A stretch of 25,479 nt of DNA from Ruminococcus sp. UBA7014. GTDB lineage: Bacteria > Bacillota > Clostridia > Oscillospirales > Ruminococcaceae. The notes under the pieces were generated by a model. The model saw only the letters and a program-made list of their open reading frames with translations. It had not been told where the DNA came from and did not search any database. Every line of letters starts with the position of its first letter. Position 1 is the stretch's first letter. The DNA is taken from the NCBI GenBank assembly GCA_002449575.1, contig DJXC01000193.1, positions 1 through 25,479 of the forward strand, read 5' to 3'. The position numbers and the translations under genes are program-made. This document shows, piece by piece, positions 6,784 to 15,429 of the stretch.

Positions 6784-8682
6784 ATGAATAAAATGAAAAT
6801 GGAATCTCCGAATCTGATACAGCAGAATATTGAGAAAATTGCTGCTTTATTCCCGAACTGCATTACAGAAACAGCAGACAAAAACGGCAGACTGAAAAAA
6901 ACAGTCAATTTTGAACTGCTCCGCGCTATGCTTTCAGAAGAAACGATTAAAGACGAAGAACATTATGAATTTACATGGGTCGGCAAAAAATCTGCTGTTG
7001 CAGAGGCAAACCGTCCCATCCGGAAGACACTCCGTCCCTGTCCGGAACAAAGTAAAAATTGGGATACAACAGAAAATCTTTATATCGAAGGCGATAATCT
7101 TGATGTGCTGAAACTCTTACAGGAAAGCTATCTCAGCAAAATTAAGATGATTTATATTGACCCGCCTTACAATACAGGCAATGACTTTATTTATCGTGAT
7201 AATTTTGCAATAACTTCTGATAAATATGCACAGGAAAGCGGACAGCTTGACAAAGACGGAAACCGTTTGTTCAGAAATACTGACACTAACGGCAGATTTC
7301 ATTCTGACTGGTGCAGTATGATATATTCACGGCTCATGCTTGCACGAAACCTGCTTTCGGATGACGGTGTGATTTTTATCAGCATCGGAGAACAGGAATT
7401 AAATACACTGACAGCCTGCTGTAATGAAATATTCGGAACACAGAACAAAATTGCTGTTTTTAACAGAGTGACGAAAAAATCCAGCAATAATGGCAATCAT
7501 TTTTCCCCCTGTGTGGATTATGTTCTGATTTATGCCAAATGTCTGGCATGTGTAAAAGAATACCAGACGGGTATGAGTGAGGAAATTATTGCAAGATATC
7601 ATAAAAAAGATGAATATTTTGCAGAACGTGGCTTTTATCAGGAAGTCGGCTTATTTATGTCTGCATTAAAGCACGGCGGCTCAAGTTATCCGATTGCATG
7701 TCCTGACGGTTCATTTGTATCCCCTCCCAACGGTCAGCCGTGGCGTTGGAATGAAGCAACTTTTTTAAAAGGAAAGGCAGAAGGACGCATTGTATTCAAG
7801 AAAACAAAACACAGTCCGCTCTTGGATACGGCAACAGGTACTAACAGCCAATGGAATATTTATACAAAAGTTTACCTGAAAGAACGGGAAGAAAGTGGTA
7901 TGCATCCTAAAAATTTCAGTGATGAATTTCAGAATACCCTTGCTGCAAATGAATTAAGAAATCTCGGAGTTCCGTTTGATTTTCCGAAACCTTCTGCATT
8001 TATCCGTTTTTTTGCTTCACTCCAAACAGCAGATGATGATATCATTCTTGATTTTTTCAGTGGCAGTGCTACAACTGCCCATGCCGTCATGCAGCTTAAC
8101 GCTGAGGATGGCGGAACACGAAAATTTATCATGATTCAGCTTCCTGAACGAACTGACGAAAAATCAGAAGCCTATAAAGCAGGTTATTCCACTATCTGTG
8201 AAATCGGAAAAGAAAGAATTCGTCGGGCAGGAACAAAAATCAAAGAAGAAAATCCTCTCATAACAGCTGAACTGGACACGGGTTTCCGTGTGTTCCGCCT
8301 GGATGATACAAACATGGAAGATGTATATTACAGTCCGGCGGAAACGACACAGCAAATGCTGGCTGGTTTTGAAAGTAATATTAAAGAAGACAGAAACGAC
8401 CTTGATTTACTGTTTGGCTGTCTGCTGGAATGGGGTCTGCCGCTGTCACTGCCGTATCATTCTGAACAGATAGACGGTGTCACTGTCCATACTTACAATG
8501 ACAATGATTTCATTGCCTGTTTTGACAGGAACATTCCTGAAAATGCTGTCAAAATCATTGCAAGCCGGAAACCTCTGCGAGCTGTGTTCCGTGATGACAG
8601 TTTTAATGACAGTCCGGCAAAAATCAATGTGAATGAGATTTTCAGAATGCTTTCTCCGGAGACAAGAGTAAAGGTAATCTGA
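6784..8682 (+). CDS. Type III restriction-modification DNA methyltransferase (Mod), orphan
   Basis: Mod recognises a short asymmetric site and methylates adenine N6 using SAM; with a Res subunit it forms a type III restriction enzyme. The 632-aa length is typical. The order of motifs is that of the beta class: catalytic motif IV DPPYN at 126-130 comes first, then the variable target-recognition region at about 220-400, then the SAM-binding motif I DFFSGSATT at 423-431. The N-terminal stretch NLYIEGDNLDVLKLL and the C-terminal GKERIRRAGTKI are standard for Mod. The usual res helicase-nuclease gene is missing: the next gene, 141 bp downstream, is a cellulosomal enzyme with its own promoter. The enzyme therefore may act alone as an epigenetic methyltransferase. 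I saw no long simple repeat that would suggest phase variation. Confidence 0.92.
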   Translation: MNKMKMESPNLIQQNIEKIAALFPNCITETADKNGRLKKTVNFELLRAMLSEETIKDEEHYEFTWVGKKSAVAEANRPIRKTLRPCPEQSKNWDTTENLYIEGDNLDVLKLLQESYLSKIKMIYIDPPYNTGNDFIYRDNFAITSDKYAQESGQLDKDGNRLFRNTDTNGRFHSDWCSMIYSRLMLARNLLSDDGVIFISIGEQELNTLTACCNEIFGTQNKIAVFNRVTKKSSNNGNHFSPCVDYVLIYAKCLACVKEYQTGMSEEIIARYHKKDEYFAERGFYQEVGLFMSALKHGGSSYPIACPDGSFVSPPNGQPWRWNEATFLKGKAEGRIVFKKTKHSPLLDTATGTNSQWNIYTKVYLKEREESGMHPKNFSDEFQNTLAANELRNLGVPFDFPKPSAFIRFFASLQTADDDIILDFFSGSATTAHAVMQLNAEDGGTRKFIMIQLPERTDEKSEAYKAGYSTICEIGKERIRRAGTKIKEENPLITAELDTGFRVFRLDDTNMEDVYYSPAETTQQMLAGFESNIKEDRNDLDLLFGCLLEWGLPLSLPYHSEQIDGVTVHTYNDNDFIACFDRNIPENAVKIIASRKPLRAVFRDDSFNDSPAKINVNEIFRMLSPETRVKVI

Positions 8683-8685
8683 TAT

Positions 8686-8715
8686 CCTGCAAATTCTCCA
8701 CTAAACCTGCAAATT
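8686..8715 (+). repeat. Direct repeat CCTGCAAATT x2 upstream of the GH43 promoter
   Basis: CCTGCAAATT occurs at 8686-8695 and 8706-8715, exactly 20 bp apart, so both copies face the same side of the helix. The second ends 5 bp before the -35 box. A third partial copy (CAAATTATGT, 8735-8744) lies in the promoter spacer and also matches 8710-8719. This looks like a binding site for a dimeric activator or repressor controlling the xylan-degrading enzyme. Confidence 0.55.
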
Positions 8716-8720
8716 ATGTG

Positions 8721-8749
8721 TTGACATTTTTGAACAAATTATGTATAAT
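8721..8749 (+). promoter_or_regulatory. Strong promoter of the GH43-dockerin-esterase gene
   Basis: Consensus TTGACA (8721-8726), a 17-bp spacer and consensus TATAAT (8744-8749). Initiation would be near 8756, leaving a 5' leader of about 68 nt before the ATG at 8824. Confidence 0.88.
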
Positions 8750-8823
8750 CTTTAAAGAATTTGTTTTATGTTTTTTATAAAAATTTGATACACACGATAA
8801 TATTTGCAACAGGAGGATTGATT

Positions 8824-11800
8824 ATGAAACAAGGACATATTTTAAAACGTGCAGCAGCCTTGCTTATGACTGCTTCTATGCTGACAGCTAGCTGTGTTTT
8901 TTCGGTCGGAACGCTTACAGCCGCCGCCGCACCTACAACAATAGCAAACCCGATTATCTGGTCTGATGTGCCGGATGATGATATTATCCGTGTAGGAGAT
9001 ACTTATTATATGGTAAGTACTACAATGTATTTTTCACCGGGTGCGCCGATTATGAAATCCAAAGATTTGGTATCATGGGAAATCTGTAATTATGTCTATG
9101 ATACTTACGCAGACGGAGAAAAACAAAATCTTGTCGGAACGGAACATGATTATGCACACGGACAGTGGGCTGCTTCGCTCCGGTATAAAAACGGAACTTT
9201 CTATGTATTTTTCGGTAGTTATGGAACAGGCAATTCTTATATCTATAAAACAGATGATATTGAAAACGGTACTTGGACAAGAAGTGAAATCCAGGGCATG
9301 TATCATGATGCTTCTATGCTTCTGGATGATGACGGCAGAAATTATCTTGTTTATGGTGGCGGCGGAGAAATCAAGATTAAAGAACTGAATGCAGATATGA
9401 CCGGATTCCAGCCAGGCGGCGCAGAAAAAACACTCTTCAAAACAGGTCTTGACAATCTTGCCGGTGAAGGTTCTCATATCCAGAAGATAGGTGACTACTA
9501 CTATATATTTATCATTGCATGGCCGTCCAATTCCGGACGAATTGAGTTATGTTACAGAAGCAAGGAACTCTTGGGGACTTATGAAGGAAAAACGGTTCTG
9601 AATTCCGGTTTAGGCACTTATGGCAGCGGTGTTGCACAGGGTGGTATTATTGATACACCATCCGGCGACTGGTATGGACTGTTATTCCAGGACCATGGCG
9701 GTGTGGGACGAATTCCGGTATTAGTCCCGGTTACATGGGAAAACGGTTTTCCCATGATGGGCATTGACGGCAAAGCTCCCACAACTTTGATGATAGATAC
9801 CGACTACACAGGTGCAACACTGGCAAAAGATGATGATTTCAGCTATGCTTCTGATAAACTTATGCTGGAATGGCAGTGGAATCATAATCCCGACAACAAT
9901 GCATGGTCTGTAACAGAACGTGACGGCTGGCTGAGACTGCATAATGAACACATCGCCAAAAGTATTATCAATGCAAGAAATACCCTGACAATGCGTACAG
10001 AAGGACCTGCCTGTTCTTCTGCCATCCGTCTGGATGCTTCCAACATGAAAGCCGGAGATTATGCAGGACTTTCTGCATTTCAGTTTAATTATGGCAATGT
10101 CGGCGTTCGTGTTGATGAAAGCGGCAAAAAATATATCTATATGGCAAAAAATGCTGTTTATGGCACAAACGGCGCACAAGTCACGGACAGTTATGACAAA
10201 ATAATAGAAGAAGTGCCTCTCTCCGGAGAAATTGCCTATCTGAAAGCAAATTTTGAATTTAATACCGTAGACAGCAGTTTCAACGTTTCCAACAACATTG
10301 ACAAAGTTAATTTTTATTATTCTCTGGACGGCTCTGAATGGACTAAAATCGGCGATACTGTCAATATGACCTATGATTTGAAACTCTTTACAGGGTACAG
10401 AAGTGCAATTTACAGCTATCCGACAAAAACAACCGGCGGTTATGCAGAGATTGACTTTTTTGATTATGAACGTGAAAACTGGAACTATTCCGAAAATCTG
10501 AAATCTGGTCAGAAAAATATGCAGAACATTGAACCAGATGCAAATGGCTGGTATTTCCATGATATGTTTGAAGGTTCAGAAAACAGCTGGTCTGGTAGAG
10601 GTGCTGCAAAAATTGCTTCCAGTGGAGCGGCTTTCTATCAGGGCAGCGGTGCGCTTTACTGTTCTGGTCGTGAATCTGCATGGAACGGCGCAGCTAAAAA
10701 GCTGAACGATGTTTTTATTCCCGGCGAAAGCTATAGCTTTTCTGCAAATGTGATGTATCCGGAAGGCAGCGAAACAGATACGTTCCATTTAACACTTCAG
10801 TATGATGATGCAGACGGCAAAGCACATTATGATAAAATGGCAACTGGTGCGGCTGCAAAAGGCGAATGGGTTCAGCTTTCCAATACCAGCTTCACAATTC
10901 CGGAAGGTGCAAAAAATCTTGTTCTTTATGTAGAAACAGACAACAGCACAAACAGCTTTTATATAGATGATGTGATTGGTGCAATTGTCGGTACAGAAAT
11001 TCAGGGCGCAGGAAAAAGCAATGTCAGAACTGTTTTGCAGGGCGATATCAGCGGAGATGGCATTATTAATATCTATGACTGGATTCTTGCCAAAAAAGGT
11101 CTGATTCACGGTTTCCGGAATGCTTACGATGAAAAAAGTGCAGATATTGACGGTAACGGAAAAGCAGAGGTTTCTGACCTTGTTTCAATTCAGAAATATC
11201 TGAAAAAAGAAATTCAGCATTTTCCGAAGATTTCCACAAAGGAAGAAACACATTCCAGCAATTTTGCATATGACGCAGCTTTACAGTATCATCCAGCCCC
11301 CGGAGAATATACTAATCCCTGCGCACAAGCGGGTAAAATTACCAAAGAAACTTATACCGGCATCAGAGGAACAAAAAGTTTGAATGTTTACACGCCCTAT
11401 AATTATGACCCTTCCAAGAAATATAATATTTTCTATCTCATGCACGGCGGCGGCGAAAATGAAAATACGATTTTCAGTAATGATGTCAAATTTGGCAACG
11501 TGCTTGACCATATGATTATGAACGGTGAACTTGAACCGATGATTGTTGTGACACCTACTTTCAACGGTTCAGGCAGCGAAGCCGGAAACTTCTGGCAGGA
11601 ATTCCGTCAGGATGTTGTTCCGTTTGTAGAAGGCAAATATTCTACTTATGCCAAATCCACAAACGAAGCAGATTTACAGGCTTCCAGAATGCATCGTGCT
11701 TACGGTGGTTTCTCCATGGGCAGCCTGTCTGTATGGTGCGTTGCTGACCATGATATGGATTTAGTAGGTTATTTTATGCCATTATCCGGTAATAACTGGG

Positions 11801-12075
11801 AGGGCATGAACAGCCTGACAAAAGAAATTGACAGTCTGGGCTTGAAGCAGAACCAGTATTTCTTCTTCTGTGCAACTGGAAGCGAAGACCTCGCATATCC
11901 GAATATGAAACCAGAAATGGAAGACCTGAAAACCAGAACAAACTATTTCACCTATACTTCTGACTTCTCCAAAGGTAATTTCTATTTTATGGTAGCAGAC
12001 AAACAAACACACTGGTGGGGACCGGTGCGGAGTTATATCTATAATGCACTGCCCTATTTCTTCCACGAATCTTAA
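8824..12075 (+). CDS. Cellulosomal GH43 / CBM22-like / dockerin / CE1-like esterase
   Basis: This secreted, 1083-aa enzyme probably removes xylose or arabinose residues and ester groups from xylan while docked on a cellulosome. Domain order: signal peptide (1-36); GH43 five-bladed propeller (about 40-325) with Asp52/Asp53 in the PDDDIIR region as base, Asp162 in HDASMLL as pKa modulator and Glu215 in GEGSHIQ as acid; a concanavalin-like beta-sandwich typical of GH43 xylosidases (about 335-550); a CBM22-like module (about 575-720); a type I dockerin (about 740-800) with two Ca loops, GDISGDGIINIYD and ADIDGNGKAEVSD; and a C-terminal CE1-like alpha/beta-hydrolase (about 825-1083) with Ser964 in GGFSMGS, Asp1022 and His1063. 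The start is ATG 8824, 7 bp after AGGAGG and leading straight into the signal peptide. An in-frame TTG at 8761 has no RBS and is rejected. Exact esterase specificity (acetyl or feruloyl) is not determinable. Confidence 0.93.
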   Translation: MKQGHILKRAAALLMTASMLTASCVFSVGTLTAAAAPTTIANPIIWSDVPDDDIIRVGDTYYMVSTTMYFSPGAPIMKSKDLVSWEICNYVYDTYADGEKQNLVGTEHDYAHGQWAASLRYKNGTFYVFFGSYGTGNSYIYKTDDIENGTWTRSEIQGMYHDASMLLDDDGRNYLVYGGGGEIKIKELNADMTGFQPGGAEKTLFKTGLDNLAGEGSHIQKIGDYYYIFIIAWPSNSGRIELCYRSKELLGTYEGKTVLNSGLGTYGSGVAQGGIIDTPSGDWYGLLFQDHGGVGRIPVLVPVTWENGFPMMGIDGKAPTTLMIDTDYTGATLAKDDDFSYASDKLMLEWQWNHNPDNNAWSVTERDGWLRLHNEHIAKSIINARNTLTMRTEGPACSSAIRLDASNMKAGDYAGLSAFQFNYGNVGVRVDESGKKYIYMAKNAVYGTNGAQVTDSYDKIIEEVPLSGEIAYLKANFEFNTVDSSFNVSNNIDKVNFYYSLDGSEWTKIGDTVNMTYDLKLFTGYRSAIYSYPTKTTGGYAEIDFFDYERENWNYSENLKSGQKNMQNIEPDANGWYFHDMFEGSENSWSGRGAAKIASSGAAFYQGSGALYCSGRESAWNGAAKKLNDVFIPGESYSFSANVMYPEGSETDTFHLTLQYDDADGKAHYDKMATGAAAKGEWVQLSNTSFTIPEGAKNLVLYVETDNSTNSFYIDDVIGAIVGTEIQGAGKSNVRTVLQGDISGDGIINIYDWILAKKGLIHGFRNAYDEKSADIDGNGKAEVSDLVSIQKYLKKEIQHFPKISTKEETHSSNFAYDAALQYHPAPGEYTNPCAQAGKITKETYTGIRGTKSLNVYTPYNYDPSKKYNIFYLMHGGGENENTIFSNDVKFGNVLDHMIMNGELEPMIVVTPTFNGSGSEAGNFWQEFRQDVVPFVEGKYSTYAKSTNEADLQASRMHRAYGGFSMGSLSVWCVADHDMDLVGYFMPLSGNNWEGMNSLTKEIDSLGLKQNQYFFFCATGSEDLAYPNMKPEMEDLKTRTNYFTYTSDFSKGNFYFMVADKQTHWWGPVRSYIYNALPYFFHES

Positions 12076-12096
12076 AAATAATAGTAGCGCAGCTTA

Positions 12097-12131
12097 AAAA
12101 AGACCCGGAAGATGTTCTTTCGGGTCTTTTT
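12097..12131. terminator. Bidirectional intrinsic terminator
   Basis: AAAAAGACCCG (12097-12107) pairs with CGGGTCTTTTT (12121-12131) around a 13-nt loop. The A-run on one side and T-run on the other make it work in both directions. It sits between the convergent GH43 gene (ends 12075) and the fucose operon (last stop at 12152). Confidence 0.88.
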
Positions 12132-12151
12132 GCAGTATTTGCTGTGTTTTA

Positions 12152-13918
12152 TCAGCCTTTGTAGAGTGCGCCGAATTCTTTGCAGGCTCTGTAATCAGCA
12201 GATTCAAGGTCTTTTGTGCCGAATGCAGACCATGTATGAGGACGGAAAATTTCATCATCTTCGACATTATGCATAGATACCGGAATTCTCAGCATAGAAG
12301 CAAGGGTGATTAAATCCTTTCCGATATGTCCATAAGTGATAGAGCCGTGATTTGCGCCCCAGTTTGCCATAACAGTGTATACGTCCTTGAATGCACCCTC
12401 TCCTGTCAGACGGGGAACAAACCATGTTGTAGGCCATGTAGGGTCAGTTCTCTTATCAAGAACAGTGTGAATTTCGTCCGGGAGGACTGCTGTCCAGCCT
12501 TCTGCAATCTGGAGAACCGGCTGTGTGCCGTTGATGATGTTGACTCTCATCATAGTCATGGGCATTTCCGCCTGTGTGCGAAAATGTGACGAAAATCCGC
12601 CGCCTCTGAAATAACCCAGATTTGCCGGACACCAGTCAACAGCATCTGTGATGGCTTCTATATCTTTTTCTGTCATATCCCACCATTTTTTCATGAGGTG
12701 ACTGCCGTTTTCATCTGTTGCCAGACCAGTGGCATCCAAAGCCGCCGAACCGGAATTTATCAGATGAATAAAGCCATTTTCTGCCAGACCTGTGGGCTTG
12801 ATTCCAGTTACACGCTCAACAGCGGCAGGACTCCAGTAAGTTCTGACATCTGCAAACAGGCTTGCTCTGTTGGAAAGCAAATGCCCGAACAGCATGGAAA
12901 CACCGTTGAGTGTATCATTTTCAGTTGCCAGCAAAGTGGGCTGTTTTTTACCGTTCCAGTCGAAAGTAGAATTTAGAATTGCTTCAGAGAAGTCACCGTT
13001 CGGAAGCCAGTCTGTCCACTGCCGCTGCCCCTGAAATCCGCCTAAAATAGCATTTCTTCCACGACTTTCTTCGAGCCAGTCCATTTCTGCAAGTTTTTCA
13101 TTGCCAAGCATAATATCCCGGATAACCAGTGTCATCTTGACAACAAATTCCCAGTTTTCTTCCTGATGTTCCGGCGGAAGCGGTTCTTCATTACAGTCAA
13201 ATCCCATGGGACAATTATCCATTGTCCATTTATAGGCTTTTTCAAATTCATCATGGTCATAAATTTCCAGATTGATTCTTCTGAGAACTTCGCTCATATC
13301 AACCCATTCCGCACGGATTCCCAGATATTTCTGGAAGAAATCGCTGTTGCAGTAAGAACCGCCGATACCCATTGCCACTCCGCCGATATTGACATACGCT
13401 TTATTGCGCATCAGTCCGACAGCAAGGGCGCATCTGGCAAACCGCAGAATTTTTTCACGCACATCATCTGGAATGCTGGTATCATCTGCTTCCTGTACAT
13501 CTCTGCCATAGATAGCGAATGCAGGCAGTCCACGCTGTGTATGTGCTGCCATTGCTGCTGCCAGATAAACTGCGCCGGGGCGTTCTGTACCATTAAAACC
13601 CCATACTGCCTTGACTGTCAGCGGATTCAGGTCCATTGTTTCACTTCCGTAGCACCAGCACGGAGTGACTGAAAGCGTAGCACAAACATTCTGTGTTGAG
13701 AAAAATTCCTCACACTTGTAAGCTTCTGCACCGCCGCCGATTGTGGAGGGTGCAATGACACACTCTGCCGGAGTACCATCCGGATAACAAATTTCACTTT
13801 CGATTAAAGCCTTTGCAGATTTCGCCATATTCATGGTCTGTTCTTCAAGACTTTCACGAATGCCTTTCTGCCGTCCGTCAATGATAGGACGAATACCAAT
13901 TTTAGGATACATCTTCAT
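12152..13918 (-). CDS. fucI: L-fucose isomerase
   Basis: FucI converts L-fucose to L-fuculose in the cytoplasm, and often D-arabinose to D-ribulose, using Mn2+. The 588-aa protein has normal family length and begins with the typical YPKIGIRPIIDGR. PSTIGGGAEA and the active-site region containing ATENDTLNG are visible. A GTG at 13921 immediately precedes ATG 13918; I choose the ATG, which leaves a weak AAAGAAG RBS upstream and gives a normal N-terminus. It is the last gene of the minus-strand operon, 32 bp after the kinase, and ends 21 bp before the bidirectional terminator. Confidence 0.94.
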   Translation of the reverse strand: MKMYPKIGIRPIIDGRQKGIRESLEEQTMNMAKSAKALIESEICYPDGTPAECVIAPSTIGGGAEAYKCEEFFSTQNVCATLSVTPCWCYGSETMDLNPLTVKAVWGFNGTERPGAVYLAAAMAAHTQRGLPAFAIYGRDVQEADDTSIPDDVREKILRFARCALAVGLMRNKAYVNIGGVAMGIGGSYCNSDFFQKYLGIRAEWVDMSEVLRRINLEIYDHDEFEKAYKWTMDNCPMGFDCNEEPLPPEHQEENWEFVVKMTLVIRDIMLGNEKLAEMDWLEESRGRNAILGGFQGQRQWTDWLPNGDFSEAILNSTFDWNGKKQPTLLATENDTLNGVSMLFGHLLSNRASLFADVRTYWSPAAVERVTGIKPTGLAENGFIHLINSGSAALDATGLATDENGSHLMKKWWDMTEKDIEAITDAVDWCPANLGYFRGGGFSSHFRTQAEMPMTMMRVNIINGTQPVLQIAEGWTAVLPDEIHTVLDKRTDPTWPTTWFVPRLTGEGAFKDVYTVMANWGANHGSITYGHIGKDLITLASMLRIPVSMHNVEDDEIFRPHTWSAFGTKDLESADYRACKEFGALYKG

Positions 13919-13950
13919 CACACTTCTTTCTGAAAATTAAATTATTTATC

Positions 13951-15423
13951 TTATCTAAATAATTTTTGATATGACTCATACATGCCGGCATTTTTGGGAT
14001 TTGGCATGTAAGTTTTGGATTTGACAGACTTTGCAACCAGCCATCTGGCTTCGAGCAAGTCCGGAATCACTCCGGCAGCAATCAATTGAATTGCTGCATT
14101 TCCATAAGCGGTAGATTCTTCTGAACCTGTGCAGACAGGAATACCGCAGGCATCTGCCGTGAGCTGACAAAGCAGATGGTCTTTCACACCGCCGCCAAGC
14201 ATGTAAATTTTTTCACATTTCTGATTGGTACAATGCTGAATTTCATCCAGTGCATCACGGAAACGACATGCAAGACTTTCATAAATACACCGGAGTACGT
14301 CAGGAATATCTGCCGGAACAGGCTGGCTGCTTTCACTGCACCAGTCACGCACCCTGACAGCCATGTCACCGGGAGTGGAAAACGCTGGTGCATCGACATC
14401 AATAAATCTTTGCGAGCCTTCGGCAGAAGCCGCTAATCTCTCAAAATCCGCATAAGAATATTCTTTTCCAAGATTTTTGAGTGTCCGGCGAAGTTCCTGT
14501 AAAAGCCATGTACCTGTGATATTTTTCAGGAATGTGACAGTATTTTCAAAGCCGATTTCATTCGAGATACCCAGCGAAGCCGATTCTGTATTTATCAGCG
14601 GCTGATGCAGTTCTGTGCCGAATAACGCCCATGTTCCACAACTGATAAAAGCGAATGGTTTTCTGTCAAGTGCCGGAATCGCTGCTGAAGCACATTGGGT
14701 ATCATGACCGCATACGGCAATCACCGGAACAGACGGCACATCCAGTTCATTGCAGATTTCTTCCGATAACATGCCTTTAACAGTACCTGTCTGTGCCATT
14801 GCCGGAAAAATATGCTCTGGCAGTCCGAGAGCCTGAATGACTTCTCCCGACCAGCCGCCGGAATATGGGTTGCACAACTGTGTTGTTCCGGCGATGGAGA
14901 GTTCTGACGAAATATCTCCGGTCAGCAGATAGGCGAACAAATCCGGCATTAATAAAAAAGCCTGTGCCTGTTCCAGCAATTCCGGTGTATGCAGTTTCTG
15001 TTCCAGAAGCTGAAATGCTGTATTTATATTCAGAATCTGATTTCCGGTCAGCATATAAAGCCGTTCCGGTGAAAGCAGTTTAGCAGCTTTTTCAGTCATA
15101 CCCTTGGTGCGCTTGTCACGGTAGTGCAGCGGATTTCCCAGCAGTGCGCCGTTCTTGTCAATCAGACCATAATCGACACCCCATGTATCAATGCCGATAC
15201 TGTCAAAACCGCCTTTCATAGCAGCAAAGCGAATACCATTCTTGATTTCCTGAAACAGCCGCAGCACATCCCAGTATAAATGCCCGTGATAAGAAACAGG
15301 AATATTCGGGAATCTGTGAATTTCTTCAAGCTTCAGACTTTCATTTTCATAATGTGCAAGAATCGCCCGTCCGCTGGATGCACCGAAATCAAAGGCAAGG
15401 ACTGTTCTTTTCTGATTATTCAT
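13951..15423 (-). CDS. FGGY sugar kinase, RhaB type; probable L-fuculokinase
   Basis: FGGY kinases phosphorylate ketoses or related sugars with ATP. The 490-aa sequence most resembles rhamnulokinase RhaB: the ATP-binding FDFGASSGR at 11-19, GIDTWGVDYGLID at about 77-89, the catalytic Asp241 in CGHDTQCASAAIP, and SCGTWALFG in the C-terminal domain. Its neighbours are fucose isomerase and a fuculose-phosphate-type aldolase, so in this operon it should act on L-fuculose at C1. A role with rhamnulose or dual use is possible; no rhaA or rhaD is visible. The start codon lies 6 bp after the aldolase stop, and the weak AAGAAGTGAG RBS overlaps that stop, suggesting translational coupling. Confidence 0.85.
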   Translation of the reverse strand: MNNQKRTVLAFDFGASSGRAILAHYENESLKLEEIHRFPNIPVSYHGHLYWDVLRLFQEIKNGIRFAAMKGGFDSIGIDTWGVDYGLIDKNGALLGNPLHYRDKRTKGMTEKAAKLLSPERLYMLTGNQILNINTAFQLLEQKLHTPELLEQAQAFLLMPDLFAYLLTGDISSELSIAGTTQLCNPYSGGWSGEVIQALGLPEHIFPAMAQTGTVKGMLSEEICNELDVPSVPVIAVCGHDTQCASAAIPALDRKPFAFISCGTWALFGTELHQPLINTESASLGISNEIGFENTVTFLKNITGTWLLQELRRTLKNLGKEYSYADFERLAASAEGSQRFIDVDAPAFSTPGDMAVRVRDWCSESSQPVPADIPDVLRCIYESLACRFRDALDEIQHCTNQKCEKIYMLGGGVKDHLLCQLTADACGIPVCTGSEESTAYGNAAIQLIAAGVIPDLLEARWLVAKSVKSKTYMPNPKNAGMYESYQKLFR

Positions 15424-15429
15424 GATAAC

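Noticed and set aside
8761..8823. Upstream TTG start that would add 21 residues to the GH43 protein
   Set aside because: It falls just after the promoter with no RBS, whereas ATG 8824 has AGGAGG at 7 bp and begins a normal signal peptide.
9721..10560. Minus-strand open frame of 279 codons inside the GH43-dockerin gene
   Set aside because: It is antisense to the beta-sandwich region of a clear enzyme, has low-complexity Ile/Phe/Cys composition, and has no RBS.
13166..13672. Plus-strand open frame of 168 codons inside fucI
   Set aside because: It is antisense to a highly conserved isomerase; there is no promoter or RBS and the composition is typical of a shadow frame.
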